Assembly: GCA_040776985.1 (NCBI GenBank)
Contig: JAXGZL010000002.1
Coordinates: forward strand, 62,001 to 126,000
Direction: 5' to 3'
Origin: UBA6115 sp040776985
GTDB taxonomy: Bacteria; Bacillota; Clostridia; Christensenellales; Aristaeellaceae
DNA length: 64,000 nucleotides
The notes beneath the pieces were generated by a model. The model had not been told where the DNA came from, did no database searches, and was given only the letters and a program-made list of their open reading frames with translations. Positions 8,706-16,200 of this stretch are shown here, piece after piece. The position numbers and the translations under genes are program-made. Position 1 is the stretch's first letter, and every line of letters starts with the position of its first letter.

Positions 8706-10493
8706 TTACTTCAGTTCGATAGCCGCTTGCTCGCCTGCGATGCGTCCGCTGGTGAGGGCATACTGCACGGCGCTGCCGGACATATAGACCTGGTTGTACA
8801 GGTGACGGTTGGCGTTTTCGCCGGCCGCGTAGAGGTTTTCGATAACGGAGCCATCATCCTTGAGCACCTGGTATTTTTCGTTGGTTTTGACGCCGCCGAA
8901 GGTGCCCATGGTGAGGGGATGGATGCGCACGGCGTAGAAGGGGGCCCTGTCGTAGGGCATCAGGTAGTCCGCTTCCTTGCCCAGGGCATCCTTGCCTTCT
9001 TTGGCGCCCTGGTTGTACTCCGCCATGGTTTTGGCAAAGGCCTCTTCCGGCACGCCCATTTCCTTGGCCAGGTCTTCCAGGCTGTCTGCCTTCACCGCCT
9101 GACCGGGGGCCAGGGCGCCTTCCAGGGCCTCTACCAGGGCCTGGTTGGCCTCTGAGGAATCCACAATCGCCCAGGGGGTATCCGCCGCAGCCACGGCGTT
9201 GGTGGCGATGGCGTAGTGGGTCTGTTCGTTGACAAAGCGCTGGCCGCTGGCGTCAATATAGACTTTGGTCCAATCCATCATCAGGGAGGAGGTGCCGGGC
9301 ACAAAGGCCACAATGCCCAGGCCGATGACCCAGGGGTCTTCGTACAGGGCCGCGCCCAGGTCCACTGCCATACGGATGCCGTCGCCCGTGCTGCCGGTAC
9401 CGGCGGCGGAGGTGGCGGCGGTGCCGGCCATTTCAGGCACCATCTCCTGGACCATTTCCTCGTTCTTGGCAAAGCCGCCGGCTGCCAGGATCACCTTTTT
9501 GGCCTGGATGGTGACAGGGCCCTCGGGGCCTTCCGCCTCCACCCCGACCACCGCGCCCTTGTCATCGGTGAGCAGGCGGGTGGCTGGGGTTTCCAGCATC
9601 ATCTGGATGTTCTCCTGTTTGTCCAGGAATTCCTTCATGTTGTTGATCAGGATGCCGCCACCGCCCCCGGCGGAGGTCATCACGGGGAAGTGCAGCCGCT
9701 GGACCGGGTCCATGCCAAAGCCCTGGATGGCGCCATATTCATGGCCCATGTAGTCCACCAGCCAGTCAGTGGTGATGATGGCGTCCTCCATGAACTTGTC
9801 CACGGCCTCATAGTCCGGGTACTGCGCGTTTTCACGGCCAATGGCCTGGCGCTCTTTCCACAGGGCCATCCAGCTTTCCTTGCTGTCTTCAATCCCCATG
9901 GCTTCCTGGAAACGGGTGCCGGTGGCGCTGATGCCGCCACCCGAGCGGGCGGTGGAGCCGCCCACAGCGGCCAGTTTTTCCAGCACGATCACGCTGGCGC
10001 CCGCCTGATGGGCTGCGGCTGCCGCGGCCAGGCCGGCGCCGCCGGCGCCCACCACCACCACATCGGTGGCCATCTCAACCGGGGCTTTGTCTTCTTTGGC
10101 CTGGGTGTCGGAGGAGGCGCTCATCAGGGCGTCCACATCAGCGCCTGCCTCTTTGAGGGCTGTGGTGACGGCCTGGATGATGGCCTTGGAGGAGAAGGTG
10201 GCCCCGCCCACCAGGTCAACGGCCAGGGTCTGGCCATCCACAATGGCGGTGGGGATGCGGCTGAGGGGTGTATCCACGATGCCGGCGGTCTCTTCGTGGT
10301 CAGTTACGGTGACGGACAGGATGGTGTTTTCATCCACCACCACTTCCACCGTCATGTCGCCGTTGTGTCCGGCGGCGGTGGCGGTGTAGGTGCCCGGCGT
10401 GTAGCGCTGGGCGGCTGCCACATTGGCAACCAGGCCCATGGCCATCATCAGGGACAGCAGCAATGCTAACAACTTCTGGTGCGTACGTGTCAT
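8706..10493 (-). CDS. Exported flavoprotein reductase with FMN-binding and FAD (fumarate reductase-like) domains
   Basis: This 595-residue protein has a signal peptide (MTRTHQKLLALLLSLMMAMG). An FMN_bind domain covers about 30-125 and ends in LVGGATFSS, which resembles the site where ApbE attaches FMN to a Thr. A large FAD domain (about 145-590) has VVVGAGGAGLAAAAAA, SARSGGGIS and a C-terminal GTFGGVKTN...LYAAGE. The family includes fumarate, urocanate and methacrylate reductases of extracytosolic respiration. The ATG at 10493 has AGGAGG upstream. A paralogue lies at 43166-44920. The substrate is unknown. Confidence 0.88.
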   Translation of the reverse strand: MTRTHQKLLALLLSLMMAMGLVANVAAAQRYTPGTYTATAAGHNGDMTVEVVVDENTILSVTVTDHEETAGIVDTPLSRIPTAIVDGQTLAVDLVGGATFSSKAIIQAVTTALKEAGADVDALMSASSDTQAKEDKAPVEMATDVVVVGAGGAGLAAAAAAHQAGASVIVLEKLAAVGGSTARSGGGISATGTRFQEAMGIEDSKESWMALWKERQAIGRENAQYPDYEAVDKFMEDAIITTDWLVDYMGHEYGAIQGFGMDPVQRLHFPVMTSAGGGGGILINNMKEFLDKQENIQMMLETPATRLLTDDKGAVVGVEAEGPEGPVTIQAKKVILAAGGFAKNEEMVQEMVPEMAGTAATSAAGTGSTGDGIRMAVDLGAALYEDPWVIGLGIVAFVPGTSSLMMDWTKVYIDASGQRFVNEQTHYAIATNAVAAADTPWAIVDSSEANQALVEALEGALAPGQAVKADSLEDLAKEMGVPEEAFAKTMAEYNQGAKEGKDALGKEADYLMPYDRAPFYAVRIHPLTMGTFGGVKTNEKYQVLKDDGSVIENLYAAGENANRHLYNQVYMSGSAVQYALTSGRIAGEQAAIELK

Positions 10494-10543
10494 AGATCCT
10501 CCTGATATGTGTATTTTTACCCGCTTTGGCGGGCAGTGGCCAT

Positions 10544-10572
10544 ATGATAGCAATGATGCGCCAGAAGGTCAA
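10544..10572 (-). promoter_or_regulatory. Promoter of the exported flavoprotein gene
   Basis: On the minus strand TTGACC (complement 10567-10572) and TATCAT (complement 10544-10549) are 17 bases apart, 51 bp before the start codon. Confidence 0.65.
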
Positions 10573-10622
10573 GAAAAGGGCCTTCTGCCGCCAGAAGATC
10601 CTGAAATCATTGATAGTATGCG

Positions 10623-11663
10623 CTATTTGAGGGGCCAGACGCCCGTTTCAAGGAAGCTGTCCGGCGGGCTGGGGCTGTCCATGCCCTTCACCGCCTTTTT
10701 ATGGCTGAGTTTTTTATACAGGGCTTTGATGTCCGCCTCTTCGGTGAGGGGGATGGGGCGGTAGTCGCCCCTGCCCTGGGTGCGGCAGGGGATCACCTGG
10801 ATCTGGTCCAGCGTGGGATGGCCCTTGGCATCCAGCTGGTAGCGCAGCTGGAAGATGCCGGTGTCCGGGTCCACCTTGCTCATGGAGCCAAAGGTGAAGT
10901 TGCCGGTGGAGTAGAAGATGGGCTTGCCCTGGTAGACCTGGATGGGCTGGAGGATGTGGGGATGGTGCCCCCAGATGACATCCGCCCCGCCCTCAATCAG
11001 GGTTCTGGCAAAGCGGTGCTGCCAGCCCTGGGGCTGCGTGGTGAGCTCCTTGCCCCAGTGCAGGCTGATGACCACCAGCTGGGCGCCGTCCTTTTTCAGT
11101 TGCTCGATGCGGCGGATGATGGCGGCTGCGTCCTTTTCCTGGGGATAGGACACGCCCACGGCGCCGATGGTGATGCCCTTGACCTTTTGCAGCAGCAGGC
11201 GGTCATGGGCGGCGTTTTCCCGCATTTGCGTGGTGCCAAAGTGGGGGAGGGGCAGCGCGTCCAGGGTCTTGAGGCTTTCCTGATAGCCCTTCTCATAAAA
11301 ATCCATGCAGTGGTTGTTGGCGGTGTTGACCGCATCAATGCCGCTGTGAAGCAGCACCCCGGCATAGGAGGGGGATGCCCTCAGATTGATGCGCTTGTTC
11401 ACATGGCGGCGGCTTTCGGTGAAGACCACCTCCAGGTTGGCAAAGGTGAAGTCATCCTTCTCCAGAATGTCCCGCACCAGGGAGAAAGGCCACTCCGGCC
11501 CCTTTTCGTCCACCGTGCGGGTGTAGGTGCCCGGGCGGTTGTAGGAGGGGGCCATCTCCCCGATGCTGCAGTCCCCCACAAAGGACAGCAGCAGTTCCTC
11601 TGCCCCGGCTGACAGACACATCAGGCAGAGAACCAGGGCGATAAGGGCGGATTTTCTGATCAA
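10623..11663 (-). CDS. CapA-family metallophosphatase-like secreted protein
   Basis: This is a 346-residue protein of the CapA/PGA_cap family, known from poly-gamma-glutamate capsule synthesis. It shows the metallophosphatase-type motifs LLLSFVGDCSIGE, NLEVVFTE, NTANNHCMDF, VVISLHWGKE and GGADVIWGHHPHILQP. The start is TTG at 11663 because AAAGGAGAGG lies six bases before it and it opens straight into a signal peptide (IRKSALIALVLCLMCLSAGA). There are no capBCE genes nearby, so a capsule role is not supported locally. Many clostridial homologues stand alone and are uncharacterised. Confidence 0.87.
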   Translation of the reverse strand: MIRKSALIALVLCLMCLSAGAEELLLSFVGDCSIGEMAPSYNRPGTYTRTVDEKGPEWPFSLVRDILEKDDFTFANLEVVFTESRRHVNKRINLRASPSYAGVLLHSGIDAVNTANNHCMDFYEKGYQESLKTLDALPLPHFGTTQMRENAAHDRLLLQKVKGITIGAVGVSYPQEKDAAAIIRRIEQLKKDGAQLVVISLHWGKELTTQPQGWQHRFARTLIEGGADVIWGHHPHILQPIQVYQGKPIFYSTGNFTFGSMSKVDPDTGIFQLRYQLDAKGHPTLDQIQVIPCRTQGRGDYRPIPLTEEADIKALYKKLSHKKAVKGMDSPSPPDSFLETGVWPLK

Positions 11664-11704
11664 GACAGGCCTCTCCTTTAAAGCATTCATGGGGAATGTA
11701 ACAT

Positions 11705-11736
11705 GTGCCCCTGCCAGCGTCAACCGGCAGGGGCAC
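11705..11736 (-). terminator. Strong hairpin between anti-sigma and capA-like genes
   Basis: A perfect 11-pair stem (11705-11715 with 11726-11736) has a ten-base loop and lies just after the anti-sigma stop. It lacks a T-run, so it is a weak terminator or an mRNA end stabiliser. Confidence 0.45.
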
Positions 11737-11757
11737 GGAATAGGGTGAATAAACGGG

Positions 11758-12666
11758 TTAATTCATCGCTTCCTGGAAGGCCTCAAAGAAGGCGGGGCAG
11801 TGCCAGGTGCCGCAGGCGGACAGGGAGCTGCCGGAGACGGCCATCTGCAGCACCAGGCCGTTGGGGTACTGCACCAGCAGGGCCTGCCTGGATTCCTTCA
11901 GCTGGCTGCCCTGATAGGCGGATTGATGAAGCAGGATGTCCATCAGCTGGCTGACCTTGGCAGGGTCTGAAACGGTGCCCAGGCCGGAAAGCTGCAGGGC
12001 GCTGGCGCCAGAAGGCAGGGTGTTCTGCAGGGATTCGCCGCCCAGCAGGGCGCTGCCGGCAAAGGACACCCGCTGGAAGGCGCGCATTCTGCCCTCCACC
12101 CGGGCGGCCACCACGGCCCCGCCTGTGCCGGAGACGCCGAATACGCCCTCCCCGGCGGGCACCACGCTGCTGAGGGTGTCCCCGCTGCTGTCAAGGGCAG
12201 GCTCATCTGTGAGCAGGGCCACCTGCCCCAGCTGGCTGCCGGCGAGGGACTGGACATCAGAAGGCGCGTTCAGGAGGCGGTAATAGCGGCCATCCAGGCG
12301 GATCAGCGGGAAATTGCCGCCGCTGCCCCTGGCCCAGACGCCCTTGTAGGTGGGGCGCTCCTCCTGGGAGAGCACCAGGCTGCCCTGGGGCAGATCCGCC
12401 GAGGTGCGGGCCCCCTGGGGAAGGGGAGCGGTCTGGCCTGCCTGCTGGTGCAGCACCTGGGGCATGGGCAAGGCGCCCTGATGGCTCAGGGTGAGGGCCC
12501 CCAGGCTGAGCGCCAGCACCAGGGAAAGCGCAAAGGCCAGCGCGCGCCCCTGGCGTGTGAAGCCGGCGCGTGGTTTTTGGGCGGGGCGGTAGAGCAGGCT
12601 GAGGTCTGCGCGCAGCCCCCCCAGGGTTTCCTCCGCCACCTGGGGCAGTTGCTCAAGTTTGATCAA
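11758..12666 (-). CDS. Putative membrane anti-sigma factor
   Basis: This 302-residue protein has a short cytoplasmic N-terminus, one membrane span at about 44-66 (LAFALSLVLALSLGALTL), and an extracytoplasmic domain of unknown fold. Its start overlaps the end of the ECF sigma gene by 14 bases, the usual arrangement for a sigma factor and its membrane inhibitor. I see no zinc-type HxxxCxxC motif, so it is not a classical ZAS anti-sigma. The role is inferred from position and topology only. Confidence 0.65.
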   Translation of the reverse strand: MIKLEQLPQVAEETLGGLRADLSLLYRPAQKPRAGFTRQGRALAFALSLVLALSLGALTLSHQGALPMPQVLHQQAGQTAPLPQGARTSADLPQGSLVLSQEERPTYKGVWARGSGGNFPLIRLDGRYYRLLNAPSDVQSLAGSQLGQVALLTDEPALDSSGDTLSSVVPAGEGVFGVSGTGGAVVAARVEGRMRAFQRVSFAGSALLGGESLQNTLPSGASALQLSGLGTVSDPAKVSQLMDILLHQSAYQGSQLKESRQALLVQYPNGLVLQMAVSGSSLSACGTWHCPAFFEAFQEAMN

Positions 12667-13180
12667 GGGAATCGCCTCCGTCTAAGTACTGTTTGAGTTT
12701 GTTCCGGCCCCTGGAAAGGCGGCTGGAGATGGTGCCCTCCGGCAGGCCCAGGATCTCCGCGGTTTGGGAAATGGTGTAGTTCTGGTAGTAGTACAGCAGG
12801 AAAACCTCCCGTTCACCGGCGGGCAGGGCGTTGACCGCCTGCATCAGGGCCTCTTTCTCGGTGCGGTCGGCGATCTCGTCCTTGCCGGGGATGATCTCAA
12901 GCCTGGGGCTGCCCAGCAGCACCCGCTTGTGCCAGGAGGAACGCCACAGGTCCCGGCAGCGGTTGAGCGCCACCTTCAGCAGCCAGGCCTTTTCCTTGCC
13001 GGGGGCCAGGTCGGGGTTGGCCCGCATCAGGCGCAGGAACACATCCTGGGTGACGTCCTCCGCGTTGGCCCTGTCCCCCAAATAAAAGTAGCTGACCCGC
13101 AGCACATCGTCCGCATACTGAAGGTAGAGCGCTTCCACCTGGGCGGGGTCCATCCCCTGAGGCCTGCTGCTTTCAACCAT
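12653..13180 (-). CDS. ECF RNA polymerase sigma factor
   Basis: This is a 175-residue sigma-70 family protein. Region 2 is at about 15-80 (LYLQYADDVLRVSYFYLG, AEDVTQDVFLRLM) and region 4 at about 118-165 (LPAGEREVFLLYYYQNYT, ISQTAEILGLPEGTISSRL). There is no region 3 and no N-terminal extension. The ATG at 13180 gives the standard ECF length; the open frame continues far upstream only because the opposing DNA is GC-rich. It is coupled to the membrane anti-sigma gene. Targets are unknown, though the adjacent surface protein is a candidate. Confidence 0.9.
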   Translation of the reverse strand: MVESSRPQGMDPAQVEALYLQYADDVLRVSYFYLGDRANAEDVTQDVFLRLMRANPDLAPGKEKAWLLKVALNRCRDLWRSSWHKRVLLGSPRLEIIPGKDEIADRTEKEALMQAVNALPAGEREVFLLYYYQNYTISQTAEILGLPEGTISSRLSRGRNKLKQYLDGGDSLDQT

Positions 13181-13241
13181 ATAACGCGATGCTTTCCTTG
13201 TTTCATGCCTGAAGCTGAAAAAATGAGGGCTTAGGCGGGAA

Positions 13242-13269
13242 GGAAGGGGGCCCCGTGAGGCCCCCTTCC
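13242..13269 (-). terminator. GC-rich hairpin after the giant surface-protein gene
   Basis: An 11-pair stem (13242-13252 with 13259-13269) has a six-base loop and lies 15 bp after the surface-protein stop codon, between it and the sigma gene. It is very stable but without a T-run. Confidence 0.5.
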
Positions 13270-13283
13270 AGGTTAGATGTCTG

Positions 13284-16200
13284 TCAGGAGTTGCTGTGAC
13301 GGTCGCTGCGGCGGCGGCGGGGTTCCTCGCCTGCCTGCTGGCTGCCGGACTCAGGCTTGGCCGGGGTTTCCGGCGGTGTCTGAGTGGCCGGCTTGTCCGC
13401 CGCGGGCTTTGGCTGGCCCTGGCCCGGTTGGTAAGTGGCCGTGTCCTGGGTGGGCGCCGCCGGCTTCGGGGCCGTTTCCGGCTTGTAGGCCGTGGTGGCC
13501 TGGGGCGGCGCGCTGGGGGGCATCTGCCCGGCCTGGGGCTGCGCCGGCCGGTAAGCAGTGGTTGCCTGGGGCGGGGTGCCCTGGGGCGGAGTCTGCCCTG
13601 GCCGGTAGGCGGTGGTCGCCTGGGGCGGGGTGCCCTGAGGCGGTGTCTGCCCTGGCCGATAAGCAGTAGTTGCTTGGGGCGGGGTGCCCTGGGGCGGTGT
13701 GCCCGGGCGGTAGGGGGTGGCGCCTGGCTGCTGGCCGGGGCGCGGCGGCGCGTAGGGCGACTGCGGGCCCTGGCCGGGCTGGGCCGGGCGCGCCTGGGGT
13801 GAACCGGACTGGCGCGCGGCCTGCTGGCGGCGCTGGGCTGCCCGCTGTGCCGCCCGCTTCTGGTTCTGGTTGTAGAGGTGGTAGGCATAGTATCCACCGC
13901 CGCCCAGAAGGGCGATCAGCCCGACAGCCACCCAGCCCAGGGGGAAGGAGGAGTCCGTCTTCTGCGGGGGCTCCGTTTCCACCACGGTGAAGGTGGGCAG
14001 GGGCTCCAGGCTGGGCGCCTCAGAAGCGGAAGCGCTGGGGCTGGGGCCTGGGGTGGTGGGGATGGCCTCCACCGGCGGGGTGGGGGTTCCCAGGGGGTTG
14101 AAAGGCTCATAGGAGGGGTTCAGCAGGGCAGGGTTCTGCCAGACGGTGGAGTTGAAGTCCTCCACCGAGGTGATCTGGCCCGGCTGCACATTGGGGCTGG
14201 TGCCCGTCCCGGTGTTGGCGTTGAGGTATTCGGGGCTTTGCAGGAAGCTGGACAGCTGCCCCATGGGAAGCACCTTGAAGTAGCTGCCCATCACATAGCC
14301 CTCGGTGCCGCCCTGGTTGATGTGGTACCACAGGCCGTCCGACTGCTGCTGGCTGCCATAGACCAGGGCGAAGGCGTTCTGGTTCATCATCTTGAGGCTG
14401 GAGGTGCCGGTGGAGGGACCCTTCCGCAGGCGTACGTTGTTGTTGGTGACGTAGCCGTAACTGGAGGGGCTGTCCAGGGTGACCGGCGCCAGAGTGGCGG
14501 CCGGCGGCGTGGGGGTGGGGGTGCGCAGGGATTCCAGGTAGGCGGCTGACTCCGCGGCGCTGAGGAAGCGCATCTGGTCAGCCCGCACAAAGCCGTAGCC
14601 AGCGCCATACTGCACCAGGTGCCAGGTGTCCCCCATGGAGAACTCCTGCCCCCGGACGGACACCACCGTGCTGTTTTGCAGCACATCCAGGATCTGGGCG
14701 TTGGTGTCCGCGTAGGCGCGCATCATCACATGGTCGCCCAGGGTGATGGCATAGCCTGTCACCTGCTGGGGCTGCTGGGTGGGCCTGGGGGTGGCGGTGG
14801 CCTGAGGCTTGAGCTGCTCCAGATAGGGGGCAGCCTCCTGATCCGTGATGCGGCGCAGGGCGCTGTTGGGCAGGAAGCCCGTGCGGGTCAGGGCCAGGGC
14901 GTCCACGCTGTTCCAGCCCTCGCCGTTGACATAGGTCTGGTTCCAGACATAGACCAGGGTGTTGGCCGGCAGGGTGGCCAGGGTGCTCTCCCCCTGCTGG
15001 GCAATGCCGGTGCGCAGGGGCACCTGCTGGGTGGTGAGGGCATAGCCCATATAGGGCGCGGGGGTGGCGGTCACCTGGGCGGTGGGCGCCGTGCTGGCCG
15101 TGGGCGCTGTGGTGGGCGTGGCCGCGGCGGGGGTGGGGCTTTGTGTGACGCTGTGGGGCATGGGGGTGGGCAGGGTGGTCTGGTAGCGGTCGCTTTCCTC
15201 CTGGTTGTACAGCCGGGTGTGCTTGGCCACCACAAAGCCGGTCTTGCCGCTGGCCATGATGTTGTACCAGACCTCGTCCTTGACGGTCTTTTGCTCATAC
15301 ACCCAGAAGCGCTCACCCCGGTCCAGGGTGCCGATGCGCTTGCTGGTGGTGGAGGCCTCGGCACGGAAGTTGACGCCGCCTGAGGCCGTCACCTCTGCCC
15401 AGCGGTCAATCACCGCGCCGTCCGGGATGACCGGGTTGGTGGCGGTGGGCGCGGGGGCAGGGGAGGGGGTGAAGCCCAGCAGGGCTGCCACCTCGTTGAA
15501 GCTGAGGATTTTGACCACATTGGCCTTCAGGAAACCCTGAACACCGTTGATGTCCGCCAGGTACCAGTCCTCCCCGGCGCGGTTTTTCAGGCTGCCGGTC
15601 AGGTGGGCCAGGTCCTTTTTATTCACCTTGGAGATGACGTTGCCGTCCTTGATCTCCGGGCTGTTGCGGAAGTTGATGCCGTCGTCGGAGGGATAGGCGT
15701 ATTTGTCCTCCGGCGTGATGTCAAAGGGGATCGGGGTGGGCACCGGGGTGGCCGTGGGCTTGGGGGTGGCGGTGGCTGGCTTCAGGTAGGTGAAGACCAC
15801 CTCCGCCTGGGAGGGCACGCCGGTTTCACTGACGGTGATGTTGACGCTGCGCTCTCCCTGAAGCTGCATGCCGTTGATGGTCTCAGGAGCGGTCACGGGA
15901 TAGACGCCCGGCTTAAACTCCATGGTCTGGCTCTGGGAGAGGGGGTTTCCCGCCTCGTCCCGGTAATGCACGGTGATGGTAGCAGTCTTGATGGAGATGT
16001 CCTTGAAGACAAACAGCACCTCATGGGGGCTGGGCACGCCGTTCGCGTCCACGGTGACGGTCTGCTGGCTGTCGCCCACCAGCTGATACTTGGCGCCGTC
16101 CACCTTGCCAAGGTCCACCGCCACGCGGTTTTCCTCCCCTTCCTTGGCGGGCACCGTTTCATTAAACAGGGGGGTGCCGTCCTCTGCCCGGTAAATGACC